In this document: piece after piece, positions 36,086 to 46,242 of the stretch
How positions within the stretch are numbered: position 1 is the stretch's first letter
Layout: the number at the start of each line of letters is the position of its first letter
Assembly: GCF_000202835.1 (NCBI RefSeq)
Contig: NC_015178.1
Location: 1-64,000, forward strand
Length of the DNA stretch: 64,000 nt
Direction: 5' to 3'
From: Acidiphilium multivorum AIU301
GTDB lineage: Bacteria > Pseudomonadota > Alphaproteobacteria > Acetobacterales > Acetobacteraceae
Notes under the pieces: model-generated
What the model saw: the letters and a program-made list of their open reading frames with translations, nothing else
Databases searched by the model: none
What the model was told of the DNA's origin: nothing
Position numbers and translations under genes: made by a program

Positions 36086-37459
36086 ATGAAGAAAACGTCC
36101 CGACACCTCCGTTTCAGACCCAACCGCGTCGGTGCTCTTGCGCTTGCGACACTGCTTGCCGGCTGTGCGCGGTATCAGCCGGCGCCGTTGCATCCCGGTA
36201 CTTCGGCCACGGCACTGCTCGGCCGCCGTCTCGACGAGCCGGCGCTTGGCCAATTCCTCGCGGCTATGGGCGTGCATCCGCGCGGACACTGGGGATTGCG
36301 GGCTCTGACGCTCGTTGCCGTCTATGAGCGGCCAGATCTGCGAATCAGCGTCGCCGCCTATGACGCCGCGAAGGCGGCAGTGACGACGGCCCAGCAGATC
36401 CCGAACCCCACGCTTTCCCTCGCGCCCAGCTTCAACGCGACTCAAGCCTTCCCGTCGCCAATCAAGATCGGGCCGGTCATCAGTTTTCTCGTCTCCAATC
36501 TCGGCGCTCGCGAAGCTGGCATCGCCGCCGCGCGGGATCGCCAGCAAGCCGCGCGAATACTCATCGCTGCCGCGGCATGGCGGGAACGCAGCAACGTCCG
36601 CAACGCGCTGCTCACACTCTGGCTCGATGAACGGATCGCCAGGATCAAGGCGCGCGTCGCCAGCTATGCCGCGACAGCGTCCCGCCTCGTAGCACAGCGC
36701 GTTACCTCTGGAATGCTTGCTGATACCGTGCTCGCCAGCACAACCGAGGCGGCGAACAAGGCAAGCTTTGGCACCGCTGAAGCGCGGGTCCAGATCGGAA
36801 TGGACCGGGCCCACTTGGCCGCTGCGATCGGAATGCCGGCGGCGGCGCTTCGAGGTAAGCACCTTTCATTCACCGCCTTTGAGCATCCGTTGCCGCCGGC
36901 CAATCTCGCCGCTCTTACGCGCACGGCGCTGGTAACCAGTCCATCAGTCGTCGCGGCCTACAAGAATTATCGCGCGGCCGACGCTTCTCTCCGCAAAGCG
37001 ATCGACCAGCAGTTTCCAGGCTTTCGTATTGGCCCCGGGTATCACTACGATCAGGGCGCCAGCAAGTTCATACTCGCCCTCTCGCTGCCGCTGCCAATTC
37101 TCAACCAGAATCAGGACCCGATCGCCGAGGCGCGTGCAAGGCGCCAGCTTGCGGCGGCCCTGTTCGATCGGGCGCAGGTGCGCGTTCTCCACGAGATCGA
37201 CGCGGCCAAGGCCGCTCTGCAAGGCAGCGTAAGCGTTGCGCGCGCGGCACGGCTTCTTCTCGCAACCGCCCGCGAGCGCGAACGCCAGGCTATTGAAGCT
37301 TACCGCGCCGGTGCGACCGGCCAGCTGCGCATGGTCGAGGCCGAACAGCAGGCAACTTTGGTCCGCGAACAGGAGCTGACCACGGATGCTCAGCGATTAC
37401 GCGCCCTCGCAGCCGTGGCCGACGCGCTCCATCACCCCATTTTCCGGGAGAGCCACTGA
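36086..37459 (+). CDS. TolC-family outer-membrane efflux lipoprotein
   Basis: The 457-residue protein has a lipoprotein signal with lipobox LLAGC near residue 30 and the long coiled-coil helices of outer-membrane efflux factors (VAAYDAAKAAVTTAQQIPNP, ARARRQLAAALFDRAQVRVL). It should form the outer-membrane channel of the RND exporter encoded next. About 100 bp separate it from the kinase. Its last codon overlaps the ATG of the adaptor gene (TGATG). Confidence 0.9.
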   Translation: MKKTSRHLRFRPNRVGALALATLLAGCARYQPAPLHPGTSATALLGRRLDEPALGQFLAAMGVHPRGHWGLRALTLVAVYERPDLRISVAAYDAAKAAVTTAQQIPNPTLSLAPSFNATQAFPSPIKIGPVISFLVSNLGAREAGIAAARDRQQAARILIAAAAWRERSNVRNALLTLWLDERIARIKARVASYAATASRLVAQRVTSGMLADTVLASTTEAANKASFGTAEARVQIGMDRAHLAAAIGMPAAALRGKHLSFTAFEHPLPPANLAALTRTALVTSPSVVAAYKNYRAADASLRKAIDQQFPGFRIGPGYHYDQGASKFILALSLPLPILNQNQDPIAEARARRQLAAALFDRAQVRVLHEIDAAKAALQGSVSVARAARLLLATARERERQAIEAYRAGATGQLRMVEAEQQATLVREQELTTDAQRLRALAAVADALHHPIFRESH

Positions 37460-38385
37460 TGAAGCGGCATCTGCAGGCCATCGCGGCAAGCCTGTCACTT
37501 GTTTGCGCCGCAGCTGTCGCGCATGCCGCGGCCCTGCGCAGCGTGACGATCAATGCGGCCACGATGAGCAGCGGCCTCATCAAGACGAGCGTCCTGCGCC
37601 TTGAGACTAAACATCCCAGCTCCGCGGCTTACGGCCTGGTGATCGATCCTTCCCCGATTATCACCTTGCGGCACCGGATCGTCTCGGCACACGCAAAGCT
37701 GACGCTGGACGATGCAAATCTCGCCCGCGCCCAGAAGCTTTATCGCTCTGGAGGTAACGTCTCCAAGGCCAGCCTGCAGCAGATCCAGGCTAAAACCGCC
37801 ATTGCGCAAGCGCGTGTCGAGGAATTGCTGGCCCAGGCGAAAATGCGCTATGGCGCCGCCCTCGGAACGGCAATCGCCGATAATGGCCCCTCGTTCAGGA
37901 CAATCAACGGCGGAGGTTCGCTTGTCTCGGTTGTGCAGGCAGGTGCCACACTTGTATCCCCGCCGGCCGCATCCGCCAGAGCGCCGGATGGATCTCGCGT
38001 CATGCTGCGCCCTGTCGGATCTGCCGGCCGGATCCCGAAAGGCTTGCTGGGGCAGACCTTTTTCTACACTGGCCCCGCACTGCCCATCGGCGTACCGCTC
38101 GCCATCACGCTCCGCGCGCCCGGCGTTGTTACCGGCTACGCCGTGCCCGCGGCCGCGCTGATCTGGCACAACAATGGCCCCTTCATCTTCGTCCGGATCG
38201 GCGCCAGCCGTTTCGCGATGTACCGTGTGACCAGATCGCACCCGCTGTACCGTTCGGGCACGATCTCGGGCTTCTTCGTGCCCGGCGCAGACCTGCCTGC
38301 CCACCCGGCGATCGTGACGTCGGGCGTTGGATTGCTGAACTCGGCGCTGGCCGGCGGTGGCGCATCCGCCGCGAACAACGACTGA
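37459..38385 (+). CDS. Periplasmic adaptor (membrane fusion protein) of an RND exporter
   Basis: The 308-residue protein has a signal peptide (LQAIAASLSLVCAAAVAHA), a helical hairpin segment (DDANLARAQKLYRSGGNVSK) and a beta-barrel/proximal region (GQTFFYTGPALPIGVPLAIT, VVTGYAVPAAALIWHNNGPF). It is shorter than typical CusB or CzcB adaptors, and the lipoyl half-motifs are reduced, but its place between the TolC-like and RND genes is decisive. Translation is probably coupled to the upstream gene. Confidence 0.78.
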   Translation: MKRHLQAIAASLSLVCAAAVAHAAALRSVTINAATMSSGLIKTSVLRLETKHPSSAAYGLVIDPSPIITLRHRIVSAHAKLTLDDANLARAQKLYRSGGNVSKASLQQIQAKTAIAQARVEELLAQAKMRYGAALGTAIADNGPSFRTINGGGSLVSVVQAGATLVSPPAASARAPDGSRVMLRPVGSAGRIPKGLLGQTFFYTGPALPIGVPLAITLRAPGVVTGYAVPAAALIWHNNGPFIFVRIGASRFAMYRVTRSHPLYRSGTISGFFVPGADLPAHPAIVTSGVGLLNSALAGGGASAANND

Positions 38386-38394
38386 GACAATCAC

Positions 38395-41300
38395 ATGCTG
38401 TCTCCGATCGTCCGTGCCGCCCTGCGCTACCGCCTCGTCGTCGTGCTTCTGGTCGCGGGCTTCGCGGCCCTACAACTCGCCCGCCTGCCCACCGCCCGCT
38501 ACGATGTCTTCCCCACATTCACTGCCCCAACAGTCGTGATCCAGACAGCGGCGCCTGGCTTCAGTGCGCTGCAGACCGAGCAGGTGGTCACCGATCGCCT
38601 CGAACGCACCCTCACCGGCCTGCCCGGGCTCGCGAAGATGCGCTCGTCCTCGGAATCGGGCCTGTCTGTCATCCATCTCGTCTTTCACGGCGGCACCGAT
38701 CCCTATCAAGACAGGCAGCGCGTCGCCGGGCGTCTGAGCGAGCTTGGCGGGGTGCTCCCGGCCGGGATCCTGCCCCGCCTTGCGCCGATGCAGTCCTCCA
38801 CTGGCACCGCCCTCGAAATTGGGCTCTACGCCCGGCGCGGCATGTCCCTCGAACGTCTGACCGCTATCGCCGAAGCCGGACTACGGCCCGCCCTGCAAGC
38901 GGTGCCCGGCGTTGCGAATGTCGTGATCTTCGGCGCACGCCCGCCACAGCTGAATGTCGAGGTCCAGCCCCGATCGCTCATCGCCACCGGCTTCACCATG
39001 CAGGATGTGGCGCGTGCCGCAAGGCACGGCAGCGCCGTGCTCGGCGCCGGCTTCATCGACAACGGCAACCAGCGGTTGGTGCTCGCCCCTCACGGTCAGG
39101 CACGCACCGCTGCCGTCCTCGCGAAGACCTGGCTCGGCACAAGCGACGGCGCGCCAATCAGCCTCGGCGATGTGGCAAGCGTCCGGTTATCGGCGCCGCC
39201 CCGCTACGGCGCGGCGCTGATCCACGGTCACCCCGGCCTGCTGATGATCGTCTCCTCGCTCTATGGCGCGAACACGCTTGCGGTGGCCGACCAGGCAGCC
39301 CGAACGGTCGCGCGGCTGACGCCGGGCCTTGAGGCGCAAGGGATCGAGATTGATCCCAGAGCCTTCACGCCGGCTACGTTCATTCATGTCGCACTGGCCG
39401 ATCTCGGCCATGTGCTGCTGATCGGCGCGGCGCTCATCCTGCTTGTCCTGCTCATCGCGCTGCGCGACTGGCGGGCCTCAGTCATCTCTTTTGTGGCTAT
39501 CCCGGTCTCGCTGCTTGCCGCCACTGCGATCATCACGGCCCTCGGGATCACGCTGAACACGATGGCGCTCGCGGGGCTTGCGATCGCACTCGGCGAACTC
39601 GTCGATGATGCGGTCGTCGATGTCGAAAACATCACCCGCCGCCTGCGCGAGAACCGCATCGCCGGCAGCCCGGAACCACCGCTCCGCGTCATCTTCAGGG
39701 CATCGTTGGAAGTGCGCAGTGCTATCATTTTCGCCAGCGCCGCCGTCGCCATCGCCTTCACCCCGGTGATCGCACTCGGCGGTGTCGCAGGCCGGCTCTT
39801 CGCCCCCCTCGGGATTGCCTACATTGCTGCGATCGGCGCGTCACTCGTCGTCGCGCTGGTCCTTACTCCGGCCCTCGCCGCGCTGCTCCTGGTTCGGCCC
39901 ACCGCGGCGGCGGACCACACGCCGCCGATCGCACTGCTGCGCCCGGCTTATCGCCGCGCTCTCGGCAGGCTGGAACATCACGGACGTGCCTTCATCGCCG
40001 CCGCGCTCGCCCTGATCCTGCTGGCCGGTATCAGTGTCCCGCTGCTGCAAATTCGATTCCTGCCGCGCTTTCGAGAAAACGACGTCATCGTCCATTATCT
40101 CGCCGCACCTGGCACGTCGATCGACGCGATGCTCGCCATTGGCAGGCTCGCGATCCACACGCTCGAGAACCTCCCCTCGGTCGGGGATGTCGTGATGCAT
40201 ATCGGCCGCGCTTCGATGAGCAACGGCCATGCCGGGGTGAACAAGGCCGAGATCGACATCACGCTCAGCGAGACCGGCAACCGCCACGTCGAACGATCGA
40301 CGCGGCAGATCCTGGCGTCGGTCGACCATATCGACGGCCTGTCCTGGTGGTCGCGCACATTTCTTAGCGAGCGTGTCGATGAAAGCCTTTCCGGCGTCAC
40401 CGCCCCGGTATCCGTTTCGGTATTTGGCCCCTCCCTCGATGCGATCGACATCGCAGCGGCGCGGATCGTGGCGGCGTCACACGGGGTGCCTGGCGTGCGC
40501 GCAGCAAGCATGGCGGCAGTCCAGCAGGTGCCCGCCCTCGCGATCGACCTGAACCGCGCGGCGATGCTGCGATACGGCATTACCCCCGGCGCGGCGCTCG
40601 AGGCGATGAAGATCGCTTATTCAGGCGCCACCGTCGGCCATGTCTATCGCGGTACTCTCGTTGAGCCGATCGTTGTCACGCTGCCCGCAGAACTCCGCCA
40701 TCAACCGGCTGCAATCGGCGACCTCCCGGTCGCGGCGGCAGGCGGCATGATCGTGCCCCTCGACCGTATCGCGACAATTCGCCAGACACGGGTTCCGGCG
40801 CAGATCCTGCATAACGACGGCCGCCGCGTTCAGGTCGTCACCGTCCAGGTCGCGCATGGCCATGCTGTCCCGGTGATCCGCAGCCTGCGCCAGCGGCTTG
40901 CCAGGCTTCGGCTGGGCACGGGGGTTTACGTCCGCTACGGCGGCACGGCAGTCGCCGGCGGTACCGCGCGGCGCGAGCTTGCCATCCACGCCGCCATCGC
41001 GCTTGCCGGCATCCTGATCCTGATCGCGCTCGCCCTGCGCGAGGCGCGGGCCGTTGTGCTCATGATGGCGATTATGCCGGTTGCCTTCTCCGGTGGCATC
41101 ACGGCGACCTGGGCCTTCCTTGGTGGCCATCTCGAACTTGGCGCCATGGTCGGTCTAGCAACGCTGTTCGGCCTCACGTTGCGCAACGGCCTGCTGCTCC
41201 TGATCCACATGCGCCGACTCATGGAGGGCAGCGGCAAACCATGGTCAGCAGATGTCGCGCGACAGGCCGCGGCCGACCGGCTTCCGGCGATCCTGATCAC

Positions 41301-41496
41301 CGCCTGTGTGACCGCCCTCGGCCTGCTTCCGCTCGCACTCGCTACCGGCTCCCCCGGCGACGCCATTGAGGGGCCGATGGCCATCGTCATCCTCGGCGGC
41401 CTCGCAACCGCAACGATCCTGACGCTGTTCGTCCTTCCGATCCTTGCGCCGCGCGTTCTTCGTCTCGCCGCCCCGAAGCCCGACGGCCTCGGTTGA
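38395..41496 (+). CDS. RND-family heavy-metal efflux pump
   Basis: The 1033-residue inner-membrane transporter has the HME-RND plan. The first helix is near RLVVVLLVAGFAALQLARLP. Helices 2-6 follow the first large periplasmic loop, with ALRDWRASVISFVAIPVSLL and GLAIALGELVDDAVVDVENI (the DD pair of the proton relay). The second periplasmic loop precedes a last helix set (LVGLATLFGLTLRNGLLLLI-type segment). Proton flow drives metal export through the adaptor and outer-membrane channel. The neighbouring copper-type oxidase suggests Cu(I)/Ag(I), but the substrate is not proven. Confidence 0.95.
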   Translation: MLSPIVRAALRYRLVVVLLVAGFAALQLARLPTARYDVFPTFTAPTVVIQTAAPGFSALQTEQVVTDRLERTLTGLPGLAKMRSSSESGLSVIHLVFHGGTDPYQDRQRVAGRLSELGGVLPAGILPRLAPMQSSTGTALEIGLYARRGMSLERLTAIAEAGLRPALQAVPGVANVVIFGARPPQLNVEVQPRSLIATGFTMQDVARAARHGSAVLGAGFIDNGNQRLVLAPHGQARTAAVLAKTWLGTSDGAPISLGDVASVRLSAPPRYGAALIHGHPGLLMIVSSLYGANTLAVADQAARTVARLTPGLEAQGIEIDPRAFTPATFIHVALADLGHVLLIGAALILLVLLIALRDWRASVISFVAIPVSLLAATAIITALGITLNTMALAGLAIALGELVDDAVVDVENITRRLRENRIAGSPEPPLRVIFRASLEVRSAIIFASAAVAIAFTPVIALGGVAGRLFAPLGIAYIAAIGASLVVALVLTPALAALLLVRPTAAADHTPPIALLRPAYRRALGRLEHHGRAFIAAALALILLAGISVPLLQIRFLPRFRENDVIVHYLAAPGTSIDAMLAIGRLAIHTLENLPSVGDVVMHIGRASMSNGHAGVNKAEIDITLSETGNRHVERSTRQILASVDHIDGLSWWSRTFLSERVDESLSGVTAPVSVSVFGPSLDAIDIAAARIVAASHGVPGVRAASMAAVQQVPALAIDLNRAAMLRYGITPGAALEAMKIAYSGATVGHVYRGTLVEPIVVTLPAELRHQPAAIGDLPVAAAGGMIVPLDRIATIRQTRVPAQILHNDGRRVQVVTVQVAHGHAVPVIRSLRQRLARLRLGTGVYVRYGGTAVAGGTARRELAIHAAIALAGILILIALALREARAVVLMMAIMPVAFSGGITATWAFLGGHLELGAMVGLATLFGLTLRNGLLLLIHMRRLMEGSGKPWSADVARQAAADRLPAILITACVTALGLLPLALATGSPGDAIEGPMAIVILGGLATATILTLFVLPILAPRVLRLAAPKPDGLG

Positions 41497-42390
41497 CAAG
41501 ACCTCACCGCGAAGGTGGGAGCCGAACAACCTCGCTCCCCTTATCGTGGACATGAGCCGCGACCTGCGCTGGCCTAGACCTCGATACCGTCGTAGCGGAC
41601 CTCCGTCATCATGCCCGTCATCATGTGATAGAGGTTGTGGCAATGCAGCGCCCAGCGCCCGGGGTTGTCGGCGTCGAAGGCGATCCGCACACTGCCCATC
41701 ATCGGCGTCACCAGCACGGTGTCCCGCACCGCACCATTCAACGGCCGACCGTTCACCGCGACGACCGGGAACGCATGGCCATGCAGGTGCATCGGGTGAG
41801 CCATCATCGAATGGTTTACCATCTCGATTTCCACGCGCTGGCCCTTCCGGAGCATCAGCGGCGTGATGTTCGGCCAGAACTCCCCATTCAGTGACCACGA
41901 ATAGGGCTTCATGCCGCCCCCGAGGACAATTCGGTGCACGAGGTCGGGCTTGCGGGCGGCCAGCGGCGCGCGGGCGACCAGCCTGGTTTCCAGCGAATTG
42001 TCGACCGGCAGCATCTGGTCGAGCCCGGTGTCCTGGATCCGTACTACCCGCGAGCCCGGCGTTGCCAGCACGACACCGGTCCGCCGGCGCGACCCCTCCA
42101 GCCGCGCGAGAACGGGGAACGCTCCGGCCCCCGGCAGATCGACCACGATGTCCAGCCGCTGCGCAATAGCCAGCGGAAAGCGGCGTCCGACAACCGGCAC
42201 CACCGGATGCCCGTCGACCGCAACCACCCGGCCGGTCAACGCGCCGAGATCGATCCAGAACTGGCTCGACGATGCCGCGTTAATGATCCTGAGCCGCACA
42301 CGTCCCGACCGCTCAACCTGAATGGTTTCAGGGTCGTGCAGGGTACGGTCATTTGCCAGGAACGCGTCGTAGTTGATGTCGTTCAGGTCC

Positions 42391-42465
42391 ATCGACATCC
42401 CACTCATCGACATGCCGCTCATCGACATGCCGCTCATCGACATGCCGCTCATCGACATCCCCATC
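42391..42465 (-). repeat. 15-bp tandem repeat coding for the Met-rich segment
   Basis: Five adjacent near-identical 15-bp units (ATCGACATGCCGCTC type on the plus strand) encode SGMSM on the minus strand. Three central units are identical. The repeats lie in the multicopper oxidase gene and likely vary in number between strains. Confidence 0.93.
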
Positions 42466-42983
42466 CCCTTGCCGGCGGCCGTATGGGCCATTCCCTGCAT
42501 CGGTCCCATGCGATTGCCGACAGTCATCGGGGCCGGCGCAGCATTCTCCGTCGAGCGGGCCATCGCGTGAATCGCCGAGGGCGTCTGCCCGGTCAGGCCG
42601 GCTAGCAGCGCGTCGGGCGCGGTGAAGCTGAAATCATGCAGCATCACCACCACCTCCTGCCGGCCCTCGGCCAGAACGGCAGCATCCTGGACGATCAGCG
42701 GGGCCGTCATGAGACTCTGCTCCTGCAAACCCTGGTGCGAATGCATCCAGTAGGTCCCGGGGATCGGCACGTAATCGTAAGCGCGCGTCGCCGCCGGCGC
42801 GAGTGGCGGGGTCTGCGGCCATGGAAAGCCGTCCTGTGTCCAGGGCGGCAACTGGCCGTGCCAGTGAATTATGGTGTGATCGGCGGTCCGGTTCAAAAGT
42901 TTGACCCGAAACTGCTCGCCCGGCGCCAAGGTAAGCCCGGGGCGGCCGGCCTGATCGGTCAGACGGAAGACCCGCGCCGCGCG

Positions 42984-44385
42984 GGGCTATGGCTGAAAAT
43001 AGGTGATGAGGTTTGAGAAGGCGGCGTATCGTGGCGGGTGTCCAAGCCTGCCAGAACCTCCCTGAGGAGCGATACGCCTATGAACGAGAATAGCACGATC
43101 ACCTCCTTTCATCAGCCTGGTTCGATCATGGACCCGTTGACGGACATTGCCCGTGAGGGCGCGCGGCAGATGCTGATGGCAGCCCTGAAGGCCGAGGCGG
43201 CAAGTTTCGTCGCCCAGTTCAGCGAGGAACTCTTGCCCGACGGCCGGCAGCGTGTTGTCCGGCACGGCGCCGGACCGGAACGGGCGGTGCAGACCGGGAT
43301 CGGACCGGTCCCGGTGCAGCGGCCGAAGGTGCGTGACCGCGCGCCGGGCGTGTCGGCGGAGACGAGGATCCGCTTCACCTCGGCGATCCTGCCGCGCTGG
43401 GCACGCCGCTCGAAAAGCCTCGATGCCCTGTTGCCCGTGCTGTATCTGCGCGGCGTCTCCACCGGCGATTTCCAGGAGGCGCTGACGGCGTTGCTCGGGG
43501 CGGACGCGCCGAACCTGTCGCCGGCGGTGATTTCCCGCCTCACGGCAGGCTGGCAGGAGGAGTATGATCGTTGGCAGCGCCGCGATCTCTCGGCGCGCCG
43601 CTATGTCTATGTCTGGGCCGACGGCGTCTACCTGCAGGCCAGGATGGAGCCGCAGGCCGAGTGCATGCTGGTGATCATCGGGGCGACACCGGAAGGCCGG
43701 AAGGAGCTTCTGGGCTTTCAGGTCGGCTTCCGCGAGAGCGCGCAGAGCTGGCGCGAACTGCTGGTCGATCTCAAGGCCCGAGGGCTTGCCGTGCCGCCCG
43801 AACTGGCCGTCGGCGACGGCGCCCTTGGGTTCTGGAAGGCGCTGGACGAGGTGTTCCCCGGCACCCGCCATCAGCGCTGCTGGTTCCACAAGATCGCCAA
43901 CGTGCTCAACCACTTTCCGAAATCCATGCAGCCAGCGGTGGCAGCCGACCTGCGCGAAATCTCGCACGCTGAAACCCGCGCCGCCGCCCTGGCGGCGATC
44001 GACACCTTCAAGGCGAAATATGCCGCCAAGTATCAGCGCGGTGTCGCCTGTCTGACCAAGGACACCGAGGTTCTGCTGGCCTTCTATGACTACCCGGCCG
44101 AACATTGGGAGCATCTGCGTACCTCGAACCCGATCGAGAGCGTCTTCGCCACCGTTCGTCACCGCACGGTGCGGACCAAAGGCGCGTTATCGCAGAAGAC
44201 CGCCAAGCTAATGGTCTTCACTTTGATTCGGGCCGCTTCGAAGAAATGGCGCAAGCTCAACGGCACCAGCCAGTTGCCACGCGTCATCGAAGGCGTCAGA
44301 TTCAACGACGGCGTCGCACAATCCGACGCCACCCAGAGCCGCGCCGCCTGATCACGCCGCGTCACCCAAATTCCGCCATAGCTCC
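42984..44385 (+). mobile_element. IS256-family insertion sequence in the oxidase gene
   Basis: The ends are similar (GGGCTATGGCTGAAAATAGG on the left, GGAGCTATGGCGGAATTTGG as the complement of the right). An 8-bp direct repeat GCCGCGCG flanks the element (42976-42983 and 44386-44393). It is 1402 bp with one intact transposase gene. Confidence 0.94.
43080..44351 (+). CDS. IS256-family mutator-type transposase
   Basis: The protein of 423 residues starts MNENSTITSFHQPG after a GAGGAG site. It has the mutator DDE plan: YVYVWADGVYLQARMEPQAE (first Asp), LAVGDGALGFWKALDEVFPG (second) and the helical region before NPIESVFATVRHRTVRTKGA (Glu). The CxxxH-like segment RCWFHKIANVLN is present. It is uninterrupted and probably active. 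Confidence 0.96.
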   Translation: MNENSTITSFHQPGSIMDPLTDIAREGARQMLMAALKAEAASFVAQFSEELLPDGRQRVVRHGAGPERAVQTGIGPVPVQRPKVRDRAPGVSAETRIRFTSAILPRWARRSKSLDALLPVLYLRGVSTGDFQEALTALLGADAPNLSPAVISRLTAGWQEEYDRWQRRDLSARRYVYVWADGVYLQARMEPQAECMLVIIGATPEGRKELLGFQVGFRESAQSWRELLVDLKARGLAVPPELAVGDGALGFWKALDEVFPGTRHQRCWFHKIANVLNHFPKSMQPAVAADLREISHAETRAAALAAIDTFKAKYAAKYQRGVACLTKDTEVLLAFYDYPAEHWEHLRTSNPIESVFATVRHRTVRTKGALSQKTAKLMVFTLIRAASKKWRKLNGTSQLPRVIEGVRFNDGVAQSDATQSRAA

Positions 44386-44757
44386 GCCGCGCGCCCGTTC
44401 ACCTCGAGGCTACGCGTTCCGGCAACGAGGCGCTGCCCAGCCCGAGCAGCCGTTGCGGCCCGGGCAACAGCCATGTCGGCAGCACTCAGGGTCAGACTTG
44501 CGGCCATAAGTCCCCGACGGGTTATCATTGGCATTTTTGCATCCTTTTCTCGTTGCGGCAGTGACAGGCCGAAACAGCTCGTGGCGGGCCGGAGCAAAGA
44601 CGGTGGTTGGGAAGACGTCGTCGCGATGCGCCGGCAATCCCCGGATTTTCGGGTCGGACATGATGGCGGTGAGGCGCCCTTTGTGAACGCCGGATCCTAA
44701 CGCCACGCGATCGGGCGGCCTTGACGCTCCAGCGATGCGGGTGAGCGCTCTCTACGT

Positions 44758-45423
44758 TCAGCACTCGATGGGACAACCTGCCGCCTTCCACTCGGGATAC
44801 CCATCTTCCAGTCGTATCGCCTCAATCCCACAGGCGCGAAGCTTCGCCACCGCCTCGAACGAAAGAACGCAGTAAGGCCCCCGGCAATAGGCAACAACCG
44901 GCGACCGGGCGACAAGACTGTCCAGCATCGCGTCAAGCTGATCGAGCGGAATATTGAGCGCCCCCGGCAGATGCCCGTGAGCAAATTCCTCCGTTGGACG
45001 GACATCGAGGAGTGTCACGCTGCCGTCCCGGAGGCGTTCAAGCAGGGTCAAGCGCGATACGGGCTCGAGAGAATCCCGCGCCCGGAAATACGCCTGCATC
45101 ACCTGGTCGATTTCCGCGATGTTCCGCTCGCCCACTCGCCCCAGGCTGGCCAGCAACGTGACCACCTCGGTCTCGGAGACCAGGCTGTAGAACACGTTCT
45201 TGCCCTCCCTCCGCGGCGCCGCAAGGCGGGCACGGCGCAAGACCTGCAGGTGGCGGGACGTGTTCGAGAGCGACAGGCCGATCCGTTCGGCAAGATCCTC
45301 CACGCTACGCTCGCCCTGGGCGATCAGTTCGAGAATTTCGATCCTGTGCGGATGTGCAAGTGCCGCGGCGATCTCGGCGAGATGGCTGAAAATCTGTTGC
45401 TTTGGACCACTGCTTGACTTCAT
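44758..45423 (-). CDS. ArsR/SmtB-type regulator fused to a rhodanese domain
   Basis: The 221-residue protein has an ArsR winged helix (residues about 10-95: HPHRIEILELIAQGERSVED, LSLSNTSRHLQVLRRARLAA) and a C-terminal rhodanese domain (VTLLDVRPTEEFAHGHLPGA, active-site loop VVAYCRGPYC). The ArsR half has no Cys, so sensing may occur at the rhodanese Cys through sulfane sulfur or another thiol-reactive ligand. It is divergent from an MBL-fold hydrolase and an MFS gene, an arrangement like BigR-controlled sulfur loci. The ATG at 45423 is chosen; a TTG five codons earlier is possible. Confidence 0.92.
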   Translation of the reverse strand: MKSSSGPKQQIFSHLAEIAAALAHPHRIEILELIAQGERSVEDLAERIGLSLSNTSRHLQVLRRARLAAPRREGKNVFYSLVSETEVVTLLASLGRVGERNIAEIDQVMQAYFRARDSLEPVSRLTLLERLRDGSVTLLDVRPTEEFAHGHLPGALNIPLDQLDAMLDSLVARSPVVAYCRGPYCVLSFEAVAKLRACGIEAIRLEDGYPEWKAAGCPIEC

Positions 45424-45508
45424 CACCGACTCATTCAATCAATATCGCGAATGATAATGTGACAGCGCGCTGGCGACAAGATCGCCGCGTCAGCCGGGAG
45501 CCAAACCC

Positions 45509-46240
45509 ATGATCCTCCGACAGTTCCTGCACACCGACCCCACGGCGGCCTCCTATCTGCTCGGCTGCGTCGGCAAGGGCGCCGGCGTGGTTGTCGACCC
45601 GCTGTTTCCGATCGAACCTTATCTGCACGCCGCATCGGCCTCGGCGACGCCGATCCGCCTTGTGATCGACACGCATCTGCATGCCGATCATCGCTCCGCC
45701 GGCCGCGCGCTGGCCGAAGCGGCCGGTGCCGAATACGCCATCCACGAATCAGCCGAGGTGGGCTATGCTTGCCGCCGTCTTGTAGACGGCGAACGGCTCG
45801 AACTCGGCAATGTCGTGCTCGAGGTGTTGCACACGCCCGGCCACACGCCGGAGCATCTCTGCCTCACGGTGACCGACCGCACCCGCGCGGATGAGCCATG
45901 GAGCGTGCTCGGCGGCCACACGCTCATGGTGGGCGATGTCGGCCGGACCGAGCTTGCGACCGACGCCGCGCGCGGCGCGCGCGACCTGTTCACCAGTCTC
46001 GTCAGGCTCAAGGCGTTACCCGACCATATCGAGGTGCTGCCCGGTGCTCTGGCCGGCTCGGTCTGCGGCCGCGGTCTCTCCGGCAAGCCGGTATCCACCA
46101 TCGGTTTCGAACGGCGACACAACCCCGCCTTTCGCATCGGCGATGCCGACCGCTTCGTCGCCTTCATGCTCGAGAACATTCCGCCCGCGCCCGAGGGGGC
46201 GGCCGAACTGCGCGCCTGGAATGCGGGCTTCACCGCGTGA
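45509..46240 (+). CDS. MBL-fold hydrolase, persulfide-dioxygenase-like
   Basis: The 243-residue protein has the metallo-beta-lactamase motif THLHADHRSAG near residue 53, then LHTPGHTPEH and MVGDVGRTELA, as in ETHE1/Blh-type persulfide dioxygenases and related hydrolases. With the ArsR-rhodanese gene next door, glutathione persulfide or sulfane-sulfur handling is the best guess. GGGAG lies nine bases before the ATG. It probably forms an operon with the MFS gene 2 bp downstream. Confidence 0.87.
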   Translation: MILRQFLHTDPTAASYLLGCVGKGAGVVVDPLFPIEPYLHAASASATPIRLVIDTHLHADHRSAGRALAEAAGAEYAIHESAEVGYACRRLVDGERLELGNVVLEVLHTPGHTPEHLCLTVTDRTRADEPWSVLGGHTLMVGDVGRTELATDAARGARDLFTSLVRLKALPDHIEVLPGALAGSVCGRGLSGKPVSTIGFERRHNPAFRIGDADRFVAFMLENIPPAPEGAAELRAWNAGFTA

Positions 46241-46242
46241 CC

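Larger units (their letters stand above)
41574..44534 (-). pseudogene. CopA-like multicopper oxidase gene split by IS256
   Basis: The N-terminal piece (44534 to 44386) carries a Tat-type signal (MPMITRRGLMAASLTL) and ends at LEVNGRAA. The rest (42983 to 41574) resumes RVFRLTDQAGRP. The 8-bp duplication joins them in frame. All copper sites are present: IIHWHGQLPPW, YWMHSHQG, HPMHLHGHAFP and HCHNLYHMMTGMM. A Met-rich run (repeated GMSMS) probably binds Cu(I). The ancestral enzyme would oxidise Cu(I) in the periplasm. The insertion removes the signal peptide, so the remaining ORF of about 450 codons should not be exported properly. Confidence 0.92.

Noticed and set aside
42391-42465. Possible CRISPR-like tandem repeats
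   Set aside because: The units are contiguous without spacers and encode a Met-rich stretch in frame, so they are a coding repeat.
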